Source: Alphaproteobacteria bacterium (GTDB taxonomy: Bacteria; Myxococcota_A; UBA796; CAJQPC01). Taken from it: DNA of 64,000 nt. Location of the stretch: positions 988,501 to 1,052,500 of the forward strand of contig JACKEV010000006.1 of NCBI GenBank assembly GCA_020632795.1. Reading direction: 5' to 3'. Numbering within the stretch: position 1 is the stretch's first letter; each line of letters begins with the position of its first letter. Shown one piece after another: positions 23,710 to 32,111 of the stretch. A program made the translations under genes and the position numbers. Below the pieces are notes generated by a model. It made no database searches. It worked only from the letters and a program-made list of their open reading frames with translations, and was not told where the DNA came from.

Positions 23710-25345
23710 GGAGCTGCTGCTCGCGCTCGTCTGCGCCCCCCGCCGGCGGGATCACTTGTTCGAGCTGGCGGACGCGGTCTCCGATGCAGCCGGCCCCCAG
23801 CGCGGACAGCACCTCTCCCGCGCCGCGCTGCTCGACCGCACCCTGCCGCCCCCAGCGGAGCGCGACCGGGTGAGGGCCTGGCTGGAGGCGCAGGCGCTCG
23901 GGCCGATCCTGCCCGGCGACGGCCGCGTGTTCCTGGTCCGGACCACAGCCGCGCGGGTCGCGGAGGTGCTGGGGGACGACCCCGCGCGGGCGATGGACCG
24001 CCTCCCCTCGCCCATCGCCGGGCTGGTCGCCGGGTTCCTGACCCTGCGGGCGCCGGAGCTGCTCCAGCCCGTGGGGTCGACGCCCGACAACCCCCCGGCG
24101 GTCCTGCCCGGGCCCACGCCGGGCTACGCCCCCGCGGAGCTCCGCCGCGTCTACAACTTCCCCGAGGATCTCGACGGGACAGGCGAGACCATCGGCGTCA
24201 TGAGCCTGGGGGGGCGGCTGCACCGCGCGGACCTGCAGGCGTTCTGTCACGCCTGCGGGGTGCCGACGCCGGAGGTCCACGAGGTGCAGCTCGGTCACCC
24301 TGGGCAGGGCAGCCGTCTGCATGACCTGGAGCTGGCCATCTCCACCCAGTGGATCGCCGCGATGGCCCCTGGCGCGCGCATCGTGGTCTACCACGTCCAC
24401 CCCGGCACGCTCGGTGACGCCTGGTCGGCGTGGATGCTCGCGCTGCTGGAGGACGCCGAACACGCACCCACCATCGCCAGCACCACCTGGATCGCGGCGG
24501 AGCGCGCCCACAGCCGCCAGCACGGCCGGCGCCTGTTCCGCGTCCTGCTCGCCCAGGCCGCCGCAGTGGGCGTCAGCGTCGTGTCCGCGTCGGGCGACTG
24601 GGGGCCCCTGGGCGGCGTGCCCCGGGACGTCCGGGACGGGCGCGCGGTGCTCGACGCGCCCTGGCCACAGGGGGTGTTCCCCGCGACGGAGGACCGCCTG
24701 TTGTCGGTGGGGGGGACGATGATCACCACGCTGCGCCCTCTGACCGAGCAGGTGTGGAGCGCGCCGCCCCCTCCCGGGCTCGAGGGCGTGCTGCACTACG
24801 CCCGCGTGGCCAGCTCCGGCGGGTTCAGCGACCACGTGCCCGTCCCGGCCTGGCAGCGCCCGCACCTGCGCCCCTGGTACGCCCGCGGCGACGGCCCCGC
24901 CGTGGTGCCCTACGGCCGGGGGTACCCGGATGTGGCGATGATCGCGTCCGGACCGGGCGTCCAGCGCACGCCGGGGGGGCCGCTCACCGGCACGGGCTGC
25001 CGCATGGTCTACCGGGGCCGATGGCTGGACCACGCCGGGGGCACGAGCCTGGGGGCCCCGATCTGGGCCGCCATCCTCGCGCTGGCCAACCAGGCCCGCC
25101 GGGCCGCCGGGCGGCCTCGCCTGGGCGCGCCCGCGCCGGCCCTCTACGCCCTGGCGGACGCGCAGCCCTCGGCGTTCCGGCGCGTGCTGGAGGGCAGCAA
25201 CCGGGTCGCCGCGCGGGCGCTCGACGGGTCCGGGCGCGCGTCATTTCGTTGGTTCCAGGGGTATGACCCCGCGCACGGCTGGGACCCGGTCACCGGGCTT
25301 GGGGTGCCGGACGTCGCCGCCGTGGTCGCGGGGCTGTCCCGCTGA
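23702..25345 (+). CDS. Sedolisin-family (S53) peptidase with one changed catalytic residue
   Basis: A 547-residue protein with a pro-domain (residues 1-125) and an S53 catalytic domain. The nucleophile lies in GGTSLGAP (Ser449), the oxyanion Asp in ASGDWG (Asp299) and the C-terminal calcium site in DPVTGLGVPD. The acid pair normally reads E-x-x-x-D just before W-x-x-x-x-APGA; here Glu210 is kept (DLELAIS) but the Asp position is Ser214. There is no signal peptide, so it may act in the cytoplasm. Overlaps with both neighbours (8 bases upstream, TGATG downstream) tie it to the NHLP peptide operon, where it could release the product from its leader. The Asp-to-Ser change could reduce or alter activity. 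Confidence 0.83.
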   Translation: MSEELLLALVCAPRRRDHLFELADAVSDAAGPQRGQHLSRAALLDRTLPPPAERDRVRAWLEAQALGPILPGDGRVFLVRTTAARVAEVLGDDPARAMDRLPSPIAGLVAGFLTLRAPELLQPVGSTPDNPPAVLPGPTPGYAPAELRRVYNFPEDLDGTGETIGVMSLGGRLHRADLQAFCHACGVPTPEVHEVQLGHPGQGSRLHDLELAISTQWIAAMAPGARIVVYHVHPGTLGDAWSAWMLALLEDAEHAPTIASTTWIAAERAHSRQHGRRLFRVLLAQAAAVGVSVVSASGDWGPLGGVPRDVRDGRAVLDAPWPQGVFPATEDRLLSVGGTMITTLRPLTEQVWSAPPPPGLEGVLHYARVASSGGFSDHVPVPAWQRPHLRPWYARGDGPAVVPYGRGYPDVAMIASGPGVQRTPGGPLTGTGCRMVYRGRWLDHAGGTSLGAPIWAAILALANQARRAAGRPRLGAPAPALYALADAQPSAFRRVLEGSNRVAARALDGSGRASFRWFQGYDPAHGWDPVTGLGVPDVAAVVAGLSR

Positions 25346-27519
25346 TGGAGCGCCCCTGGCTCCCCCACCATCGCGGCGTCCCCGGGGCCACATGGCGCTA
25401 CCTGCCCTGGGCGATCGTCCGCATGGCCGGGTTCCGGTTCGACCGGCTCCTGCCGCTCGCAGCGCCCCGCACGGCGTCCGCGCTGGACGCGGGCGTCGCG
25501 GACGCGCAGGCCCTGTTCGAGGAGGAGCTGACCTCCGCGCGCGCCGCCCTGCGCGCCGCCGTCTCCGATGCGCGCGTCGTGGAGGCCATCGGCTGGAGCA
25601 GCCCCGCCGCGCTGGAGGGGATCCAGCGCCTGCACGATGGCCCCCTGCGTCGACGCAACAAGCGCGACCGCCAGCGGGAGGCGACCGCGGTGATGTTCCT
25701 CCAGCGGCTGTGCGCCAAGAACGACACCATCGGCTTCTTCGGCCCCCGCGACGTCGCAGGGGTCGAGGGCCCGGGCATGGTCCACGTCCAGGGCTCCGGC
25801 GAGGAGGAGCGGGAGGTCTTCCTGGAGCACTGGGCGATCGCCGCGCTGGCCGAGGCGATGGAGGCCGACCCGGCGCTCTCCCAACAGCTCCGGCCCCGCA
25901 GGAGCGGTCGCCTGTACCAGATGGGGACGCGGGTGTGGCACCCCGGCGGGCTCAGCGTGCTGGACGAGCGGACGGCGCGCGTGCTGGCGGCCTGCGACGG
26001 GCAGCGCACCGTCGCGGAGATCCAGGACGACGACGCGCTCGGCCGCCTGGAGCGCGCGGGCCTGTTGCGCCGGACCCCGGTGGTGCCGACCTGCACGCTC
26101 AAGCCCGAGGCGCCGCTGCGGGCCTTCGCCCGCGGCCTCCCCGCCAACCCGGCGCGCGAACGGTGGACCGCCGCGCTCGACGCGCTGGAGCAGGCCCGAA
26201 TCGACCTCCGCGACGCGCGGGGGCCGGAGGCGGTCGACGCTGCGCGGGGCGCTCTGTTCTCCTGCTTCACCCGACACGCCGGCCGGAGCGCCACGCGCGG
26301 CGGCGGGCAGGTCTACGAGGGCCGGCAGATCTGCTGGATGGACGCGCGTCGCGACCTGTCCATTCGGCTGGGCGACGCCCTGCTCGCCCGCCTCGCGCCC
26401 TTGGCGCTGGTGTACGACACCCTGGTGGCGTTCAGCGCCGACGTCTGGGCGCAGGCGCGGCCGCGGCTGGCAGAGGCCTGCGCGCGCGGGGTCCCGCTGG
26501 CGACGCTGCTGGCGGACTGCGCCACCTGGCTCCCCGCCCTGTGCGCCGAGGGCCTGACGCCCTGGCAGGACGCCTGGCGCCGCGCGGTGGATCCCCAACC
26601 CGGCGCCCGCCGCGTCACCTGCACTGCGCGACAGCTCGCCGGCCGCCTGTCGATCCCCGAGGTGGCGCCCGGCTGGCCCTCCGCGGGCTTCATGTCCCCC
26701 GACGTGATGCTGACCGCGCCTGACCTCGCCGCCCTGCAGCGGGGCGCGTTCGAGGTGGTGGTGGGCGAGCTGCACGCGCACCGCAACATGCTCGCCTACC
26801 CGGTGGCCCTCGCCCTGCACCCGGCGGCGCGGGCTGCGGCGAGCGCGGCGTTTGCCAAGGATCATGGCCCCTTCCTGCGCCAGAACGTCAGCCGCGCCGG
26901 CATGATGCGGGCCACCCGCTTCGTCCCGCCGGAGTGCCCCGAGCTGTACATGGTCGATCGGGACTGGCCGCCGCCCCACGTCCCCGCAGAGCGGCTGCTC
27001 GCGGAGGCCGAGCTGGTCACCGGCCAGATCGGGGACGCGCTGATCGTGCAGACCCGCGACGGGCGGCTCACCCTCCCCCTCCGCGTCGCGCTCGACGGCG
27101 CCTTCGTGAGCGCCTGCGGGGTGAACCAGTTCCCGACCCTCCCTGGTCCGCACGCCCCCCGCGTGACCGTGGACGGCGTGGTGCTGGCGCGCGAGACCTG
27201 GCGGGTGCCCGCGCCGCGCGCCAGCCGGGGCCTCGACGCGTTCCGCGCGCTGCGGCTCTGGGCGCGAGACCTGGGGTTGCCGCGCTTCTTCTTCGTGAGC
27301 AGCCCCCTGGAGGCCAAGCCCTTCCTGGTGGACCAGGACAACCCCCTGCTCGTGGAGGCCCTGGCCCGCGCGGCCCGGAAGACCGAGCGCCTCACCCTCT
27401 CGGAGATGCTCCCGGGACCCGACCAGCTCTGGCTGCCGGGGGACGGCGGCGCGGTCACCTGTGAGCTGCGGCTGTGCGCGCTCTCGCCGCGGATCCGGCG
27501 CGGGCCGCGCTCAGGCTGA
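25345..27519 (+). CDS. LanB-like (lantibiotic dehydratase N-terminal domain) protein, possible peptide aminoacyl-tRNA ligase
   Basis: A 724-residue protein resembling the glutamylation (N-terminal) domain of class I lanthipeptide dehydratases. Landmarks are VRMAGFRFDRLLPL near residue 30, an Arg/Gln-rich helix leading to LQRLCAKNDTIGFFGP near residue 120 (the counterpart of the LanB R-Y-C/x-TPFGLF motif) and a C-terminal segment LGLPRFFFVSSPLEAKPFLV. Full LanB proteins are about 1000 residues; no separate elimination domain is seen here or nearby. LanB-like proteins of this type use aminoacyl-tRNA and include the PEARL ligases that append amino acids to a scaffold peptide. No LanC, YcaO or ThiF gene is present. 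The specific role is inferred. Confidence 0.75.
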   Translation: MERPWLPHHRGVPGATWRYLPWAIVRMAGFRFDRLLPLAAPRTASALDAGVADAQALFEEELTSARAALRAAVSDARVVEAIGWSSPAALEGIQRLHDGPLRRRNKRDRQREATAVMFLQRLCAKNDTIGFFGPRDVAGVEGPGMVHVQGSGEEEREVFLEHWAIAALAEAMEADPALSQQLRPRRSGRLYQMGTRVWHPGGLSVLDERTARVLAACDGQRTVAEIQDDDALGRLERAGLLRRTPVVPTCTLKPEAPLRAFARGLPANPARERWTAALDALEQARIDLRDARGPEAVDAARGALFSCFTRHAGRSATRGGGQVYEGRQICWMDARRDLSIRLGDALLARLAPLALVYDTLVAFSADVWAQARPRLAEACARGVPLATLLADCATWLPALCAEGLTPWQDAWRRAVDPQPGARRVTCTARQLAGRLSIPEVAPGWPSAGFMSPDVMLTAPDLAALQRGAFEVVVGELHAHRNMLAYPVALALHPAARAAASAAFAKDHGPFLRQNVSRAGMMRATRFVPPECPELYMVDRDWPPPHVPAERLLAEAELVTGQIGDALIVQTRDGRLTLPLRVALDGAFVSACGVNQFPTLPGPHAPRVTVDGVVLARETWRVPAPRASRGLDAFRALRLWARDLGLPRFFFVSSPLEAKPFLVDQDNPLLVEALARAARKTERLTLSEMLPGPDQLWLPGDGGAVTCELRLCALSPRIRRGPRSG

Positions 27520-28500
27520 GGGCTCCGTCAGAAGCCGCTCCGCCAGCGCCCCGGCCACATCCAGCCCGGCGGCCTCCTGCACCCAGCGCCACTCCCCGCC
27601 CGGGTTGATCTCGAGGAACACCCAGCGCCCCTCCGGCGTGCGGATGAGATCGGCGCCCCCATAGTTCAGGCCCATACTGCGGTTCAGGCGCACGAGCGCC
27701 CGCTGGACCCCCTCCGGCAGCGCCACCGCGCGGAACAGCGGCATGAGGGTCTCGCTGCCCTTGCGCCAGTCCACCTGCGCCTCGGGGAGCTGCTGGCTGT
27801 CCACGCCCGCCGCCAGAACCCGGTCTCCGACCACCGCCGCCCGGACCTCCAGATCCTTCTCGATGCGCCCCTGGAAGGTGCCCGGGGCCAGCGACAGGCC
27901 GTCGAGGTCCTCCAGGTCGGCCTCGGTCAGCGCCGACGTGCCCACCACGCCCTCGCCGTCGTCGGTGGGCACGTCGATGGCGGCGAGCATCTTGGTGATG
28001 ACCGGCCCGGTGGACCGCACCCAGCGGCGCACCGCGTCGGGGGTGTTGCTGTTGAAGGTGACGGGCACCTCCAGCCCCGCGCGGCGGGCCATCTCGAGCT
28101 GCCAGGGTTTGTTCTCGGCGCGGGCCACGGCGAACGGGTCGTCGACGTGGACGCAGGGCAGGCTCGCGAGGATGCCCTGGAGCGCGGCGTCGGCCTCCAG
28201 CCGGCAGGCCCGGCGCACCCGGGGGTGCAGACCCTCGCTGGGGATGCGGCGGCCCACGTACAGCCGCCGCCACCAGATGGCGGAGAGGTCGGCCAGCGCG
28301 ACGGTCTCGCCGAGGTGGTTGGTGAGCCGCCCCCGCCAGCCCCCCGGGCCCAGCTCGGCGTCGAGCCGCGCCGCCGTGGGGTAGCGGTCGCTGTCCAACC
28401 GCACCAGGCGGGCCCCGCGCGCGTCCAGGGCGGCGGCCAGCAGCTCGAAGGTCTCGGTGTCCCGTGAGGAGACGATGCCCAGGACGGTCTTCACGCTCAC
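27511..28500 (-). CDS. ATP-grasp ligase of the MvdC/MvdD type (second copy)
   Basis: A 329-residue graspetide-type ATP-grasp protein. It shares the N-terminal VRLDSDRYPTAARL, IWWRRLYVG, PVITKMLAAID (ATP-binding Lys), LAPGTFQGRI, VRAAVVGDRV and the C-terminal FLEINPGGEWRWVQ found in this family. GTG 28500 forms a GTGA overlap with the preceding gene; GTG 28494 with GAGG five bases before it is equally plausible and would give 327 residues. It is the last of three adjacent ligase genes on the minus strand, and its 3-prime end overlaps the end of the convergent LanB-like gene by 9 bases. Its substrate may be the peptide at 19849-20031 or a precursor outside the window. Confidence 0.83.
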   Translation of the reverse strand: MSVKTVLGIVSSRDTETFELLAAALDARGARLVRLDSDRYPTAARLDAELGPGGWRGRLTNHLGETVALADLSAIWWRRLYVGRRIPSEGLHPRVRRACRLEADAALQGILASLPCVHVDDPFAVARAENKPWQLEMARRAGLEVPVTFNSNTPDAVRRWVRSTGPVITKMLAAIDVPTDDGEGVVGTSALTEADLEDLDGLSLAPGTFQGRIEKDLEVRAAVVGDRVLAAGVDSQQLPEAQVDWRKGSETLMPLFRAVALPEGVQRALVRLNRSMGLNYGGADLIRTPEGRWVFLEINPGGEWRWVQEAAGLDVAGALAERLLTEPSA

Positions 28501-29471
28501 CTCATGTCCGCAGGGGGCACCCGCGCGGGGGCCTGTCCGGTCAGCAGGTCGGCCAGGGCGTCGGGGATGGGGTGCATCTCGTAGAGCCAGAAGCTCTCGC
28601 CGACCACGTTGTTCTCCAGCAGCACGTAGCGCCCGTCCGGGGTCAGGATGACGTCGGCGCTGCCGTAGTTGGTGTGCAGGGCGTCGTGGAGGGCCAGGAA
28701 GCCGCGCGCCACCGGGCCCGGCAGGCGGTGGGGCTTCCAGTCGGCCACCGAGGCCGCGCCCTGGCGGCGCCAGTCCACCTCCGCCCCCGCGATGGCCTGG
28801 GTGTCCAGCTCGGCGGCGAAGACCTGCTGCCCCACCACCACCACCCGCAGCTCCATCGCCTTGGGCACGGCCTCCTGGAACACCATCGGGCAGGCCACGA
28901 GCTGGTCGAGCGCCGCGAGGTCGGCGGGCCCCAGCAGGTTGGTGTAGACCGTGCCCCCGGCGATCCGGAGGTCGTTGTACATCTTGGCGATGACCCCGCC
29001 GGGGCAGGACGCGGCGAACGCGCGGGCGGCGTCGGGGTCGTTCGTCTCCAGGGTGCGGGGGACCTCCAGGCCGGCGTCGCGGGCCAGCTTGAGCTGGAGG
29101 GCCTTCTGCTTCGCCCGAGCGGCCACCGCCGGGGGGTCCACCCAAAGCGCGGGGGTGTCGAGCAGCGCGCCCATCAGCACCTCGCGGGCCTCCTGGGCGG
29201 CGGCGCGGCGCACGTCGGGGGGCAGCGCCTCGGGCAGCCCCGCGCCGACCGAGGAGCGACGCATCCAGACCGCCGAGAGCCCCGTGAGGTCGAGGGTCCC
29301 CTGACCGGGCAGATGCAGGGTTTTCTGGTCAGTTGACCAATTTACTCGCACCGGCCCGGGATACCGGTCAGACGCCAACACCCAGGGCCTCGCCCCTCGC
29401 CTCACGAGCGCCTCGACGACCGGACGGGTGGCCAGGGTGTCGCCGCTTCGGGTGAAGAGGAGGATGTCCAT
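28497..29471 (-). CDS. ATP-grasp ligase, most divergent of the four
   Basis: A 324-residue member of the graspetide ATP-grasp family. It retains VLASDRYPGP, VWMRRSSVGAG, GGVIAKMYNDL (ATP-binding Lys) and VVVVGQQVFAAEL, but the C-terminal metal-binding segment reads LLENNVVGESFWLYE where the other three ligases have E-(L/I/V)-N-P-(A/G)-G-E. The Pro is lost and Asn doubled, and the following helix differs. It may have a different specificity or a helper role. ATG 29471 lies 8 bases after the stop of the upstream ligase. An AT-richer patch lies at about 29318-29350 inside the gene, containing the small palindrome TGGTCAGTTGACCA. Confidence 0.8.
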   Translation of the reverse strand: MDILLFTRSGDTLATRPVVEALVRRGARPWVLASDRYPGPVRVNWSTDQKTLHLPGQGTLDLTGLSAVWMRRSSVGAGLPEALPPDVRRAAAQEAREVLMGALLDTPALWVDPPAVAARAKQKALQLKLARDAGLEVPRTLETNDPDAARAFAASCPGGVIAKMYNDLRIAGGTVYTNLLGPADLAALDQLVACPMVFQEAVPKAMELRVVVVGQQVFAAELDTQAIAGAEVDWRRQGAASVADWKPHRLPGPVARGFLALHDALHTNYGSADVILTPDGRYVLLENNVVGESFWLYEMHPIPDALADLLTGQAPARVPPADMR

Positions 29472-29479
29472 GGGGGCTC

Positions 29480-30415
29480 TCAGTCCTTCAGGAGGGCGTC
29501 GGCCAGCGCGGCGGCGACCGGCAGGCCCAGGGCGTGCTCCAGCATCCCCCACTCGCCCGCCGGGTTCACCTCCAGGAAGACCGGGGGCCCCTCCGGGGGC
29601 ACGATCAGGTCGACGCCGCCGTAGCTCAGGCCGAGGTCCGTCATCAGCCGGTCGAGGGCGGCGCAGGTGCGGTCGTCCAGCGCGCCGGGGCGCCACCCGC
29701 CCGCGTCCCCCTGGCGCCAGTCGACCGTGTCCCCGCCGCCGGTCTCGCCCACGAAGCAGCGGCCCTCCACCCAGGCCACCCGCAGCTCATGGCGGGCCGG
29801 GATGCGGGGCTGGAGGCACATCGGGCCCAGGCGCAGCTCGTCGAGGTGGTCGAGGTCGTCGCGGCTCAAGCGTCGGGTGGGGACCCTGGGACCGGCGCCG
29901 CTCATGGACCGCGAGACCGGGGAGAGCAGCTTGGCGACGACGTCGTAGCCGTGGGCCTCGCAGAAGGCGCGGGCGGCCTCGGGCTGGTTGGTGATGAGGG
30001 TGTCGGGCACGGACAGGCCGGCGGCCCGGGCCCGACGGAGCTGGTGGAGCTTGTGGCCCTCCACCCGGCGCTCGGCGGCGAGGGGGTTCACCTGCCGACG
30101 GTCGCCCAGGGCGTCGAGCACGGCGAACCAGTGGGCGCGGGCCTCCTGCCGGATGGCGCGGGCGGCGACGGGCTCCAGGCCCTCGGGGAGCCGGCTGGAC
30201 CACAGCCGCCGGGTCCAGACCGCGCGGATTCGATCCGGGTCGACCCCGGCGACGCGCGGCGCGTCCAGCCCGAGGGCGAGGTCCAGCTCGGCCGGGTAGC
30301 GGTCGGTGTCCACGCGGACGGGGGTGGCGCCGCGCGCCCGAAGCTCCTCCGCCACGCGGTCCGGGACGAACCAGTCGCCGGTGTGGGTCAGCAGCAGCAC
30401 CACGTCGCGGGCCAC
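29480..30415 (-). CDS. ATP-grasp ligase of the MvdC/MvdD type (fourth copy)
   Basis: A 311-residue protein with the full set of graspetide-ligase landmarks: VRVDTDRYPAEL, VWTRRLWSS, DVVAKLLSPVS (ATP-binding Lys), LGPMCLQPRIPA, LRVAWVEGRC and FLEVNPAGEWGML. GTG 30415 is chosen over the longer open frame because GGAG lies five bases upstream and the protein then begins right at the first strand (VARDVVLLLTHTG). It is the first of three tandem ligases. The 142-base gap upstream, before a 2OG oxygenase gene, contains no convincing precursor peptide on either strand, so the partner peptide of this trio is not evident. Confidence 0.83.
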   Translation of the reverse strand: MARDVVLLLTHTGDWFVPDRVAEELRARGATPVRVDTDRYPAELDLALGLDAPRVAGVDPDRIRAVWTRRLWSSRLPEGLEPVAARAIRQEARAHWFAVLDALGDRRQVNPLAAERRVEGHKLHQLRRARAAGLSVPDTLITNQPEAARAFCEAHGYDVVAKLLSPVSRSMSGAGPRVPTRRLSRDDLDHLDELRLGPMCLQPRIPARHELRVAWVEGRCFVGETGGGDTVDWRQGDAGGWRPGALDDRTCAALDRLMTDLGLSYGGVDLIVPPEGPPVFLEVNPAGEWGMLEHALGLPVAAALADALLKD

Positions 30416-30557
30416 GGCGGCTCCGACTCCAAGGGGAGCGAGGTCCGTAACCCGACCGGCCCGGCGCTGGGGCGCGGTGAAGGGTCTGGGAAGGGGGGGC
30501 GACAGGATGGACGCGCGCTCCGACCCGCGCTCCCCGCCACCGCGCGGCGCCCGCGCC

Positions 30558-31361
30558 TCACGGCCAGCGTGGTCGGGCGCGGGCGTGGGGCTGGAAGAAC
30601 GGCGTGAAGTCGACGAGGGTGACGACCCTCGAGGCGGGGCCGACGCCCTCGGCGTACACGGGCTTGAGGCCGTGATAGACGCGCTCGTCCTCAAACAGGA
30701 GGGTCTCCAGGCGCGCGGACAGCGGCTGTTCGAAGAGCATCACCTTGCTGTTGTCGGCCACCTGGCTCTCCCCGCCGCTGACGTTTCGTGAGCCCAGATG
30801 GTGGACGCAGGTGAAGGGCTCACCGTCCTTGTGGAGCACGGCCGGCGACGGCCGGGACGGGGCTGTCACCGTAGGTGAATACGCGATGAGGTGGACGCCC
30901 ACGTCCACGGGCATGGGGGCCACGCTCCGCCGGAAGGGGGCCGGCAGGCACCACCAGTCGAGCCGAATCATGCTCTGGAGCGTCGGATTGCAGGCGAGCG
31001 CCGCGGGGAGCGGGGGGAGCCAGCGTGACCCGCCTCCGTCAACAGGGTTGTATCTCCGATCCTGATGGTAGGCGACGGGACCACGATGATGGAGCAGGCC
31101 GGCGCCCGGCTCGAAGACGAAGCGCCCGTGGAAGCGACGGCGCGTGCGGGTGGGATCATAGGGGTCCATCGGCGCCGTTGACGTCGCCGCGATGAGGGCG
31201 GCCATCCCGGAGAGGTCGACGTACCTGGCGACCCGGTGCCCCTCCACCCACGCGAACCCCTGGCGCCGGAGCTGGGCGCGGACGTCCACGATGAAGTCCT
31301 GCGCGCGATGGGGGTCCGGGGAGGTCCTGCGTCGGTCAGAGGGTTCAGGCTGGCCGGTCAT
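30558..31361 (-). CDS. 2-oxoglutarate/iron dioxygenase (2OG-Fe_Oxy_2 type)
   Basis: A 267-residue protein of the family that includes free-amino-acid hydroxylases such as isoleucine dioxygenase. The iron-binding HxD lies in AVLHKDGEPFTCVHHLGSRN and is followed by SGGESQVAD and a distal His in DERVYHGLKPV, with an Arg in ASRVVTLVDF suited to bind 2-oxoglutarate. ATG 31361 is chosen because GTGAGG lies just upstream. It heads the minus-strand run leading to three ATP-grasp ligases and may hydroxylate an amino acid residue of a peptide or a free amino acid. It is the second oxygenase in the RiPP locus. Confidence 0.8.
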   Translation of the reverse strand: MTGQPEPSDRRRTSPDPHRAQDFIVDVRAQLRRQGFAWVEGHRVARYVDLSGMAALIAATSTAPMDPYDPTRTRRRFHGRFVFEPGAGLLHHRGPVAYHQDRRYNPVDGGGSRWLPPLPAALACNPTLQSMIRLDWWCLPAPFRRSVAPMPVDVGVHLIAYSPTVTAPSRPSPAVLHKDGEPFTCVHHLGSRNVSGGESQVADNSKVMLFEQPLSARLETLLFEDERVYHGLKPVYAEGVGPASRVVTLVDFTPFFQPHARARPRWP

Positions 31362-31389
31362 CGTCCTCACCGGGGTCACCGCGTTCTTC

Positions 31390-31407
31390 GTACGCGTCCA
31401 TGCGTAC
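31390..31407. promoter_or_regulatory. Inverted repeat in divergent promoter region
   Basis: GTACGC and GCGTAC separated by six bases, lying in the 144-base space between the oppositely oriented 2OG oxygenase (starting at 31361) and DUF1963-like gene (starting at 31506). Position suits an operator, but six-base arms in GC-rich DNA are weak evidence. Confidence 0.25.
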
Positions 31408-31505
31408 CGGGCGTCGGACATTCTACCGCCTGGAGGGGAAGCGGCGCCCCCAGGTCCGGGAAGGCGGGCCGTCGCGGTAGACTCGCCGTCCACCTGGAGC
31501 GTCCC

Positions 31506-32066
31506 ATGAAGGTCCACGTCCTCGTCCCCTCCCCCGGCGGCCCCCACCAGCAGCACCCGGCGCTGGAGGCCATCACCCGTCCGCCGCTCGACCCCCACTT
31601 CTTCGAGGCCCTCTGCCTGCTCGATCTCGGGTTCCTGGACCCGGAGCTGGCGGGCCGCAGGGTGCTCTGCCTGTCCATGAGCGTGGGCGCGGTGGACGAG
31701 GAGCTGGTGATCCAGGAGCAGGACGACGGCCGCTGGACCGTCGCCCTGGTGGATGGTTCACCGCCGAAGGACCCCACCCGGGGCTCCGCGTGGGCGGAGC
31801 CCTTCGAGAGCGGCCCGCAGTCCTTTGCCCGCCTGCCGACCTTCGAGGCCGCGACGCTCGAGGCGCGGGAGTACGGCGAGGTGGACCTCGAGCGCCACGT
31901 CGTCCTGCGCATCGGCGAGCCGGCCTGGCTGCAGGACGACTTCTCCCCCAGCGGCGAAGGCTGGCGGTTCGTGGCCCGGCTGGACTGCTGGTTCCAGTTC
32001 GGCTCGATGTACGTCTTCTACCACCCGGAGCGGCGGCAGGCGTACCACGTCATCCAGTTCACCTGA
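31506..32066 (+). CDS. DUF1963/YwqG-like protein
   Basis: A 186-residue soluble protein. The C-terminal half contains GEPAWLQDDFSPSGEGWRF, then LDCWFQFGSMYVFYHPE, resembling the YwqG/DUF1963 pattern (a P-x-W-x-Q segment, then a glycine-rich strand leading to YVFY). The N-terminal half is not recognised. ATG 31506 is chosen as the first start after the divergent promoter region, although the frame is open further upstream. Function of the family is unknown. It precedes the Septu-like pair by 45 bases and may be cotranscribed with it, but the intervening GAGGAGG site shows the next gene has its own ribosome binding site. Confidence 0.55.
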   Translation: MKVHVLVPSPGGPHQQHPALEAITRPPLDPHFFEALCLLDLGFLDPELAGRRVLCLSMSVGAVDEELVIQEQDDGRWTVALVDGSPPKDPTRGSAWAEPFESGPQSFARLPTFEAATLEAREYGEVDLERHVVLRIGEPAWLQDDFSPSGEGWRFVARLDCWFQFGSMYVFYHPERRQAYHVIQFT

Positions 32067-32111
32067 GCGCGGGCGGTGTCCCGCCTGGCCCGGACACATT
32101 AGAGGAGGCTG

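Noticed and set aside
21670..27519. Class I lanthipeptide cluster
   Set aside because: The core peptide has no Cys, there is no LanC cyclase, and the LanB-like protein is too short to include the elimination domain.
30416..30557. Hidden precursor peptide for the ligase trio
   Set aside because: Translation of both strands gives no start with a leader-like PFFxRF motif or a Thr/Ser-Lys-Asp core; stops and Arg/Pro-rich runs dominate.
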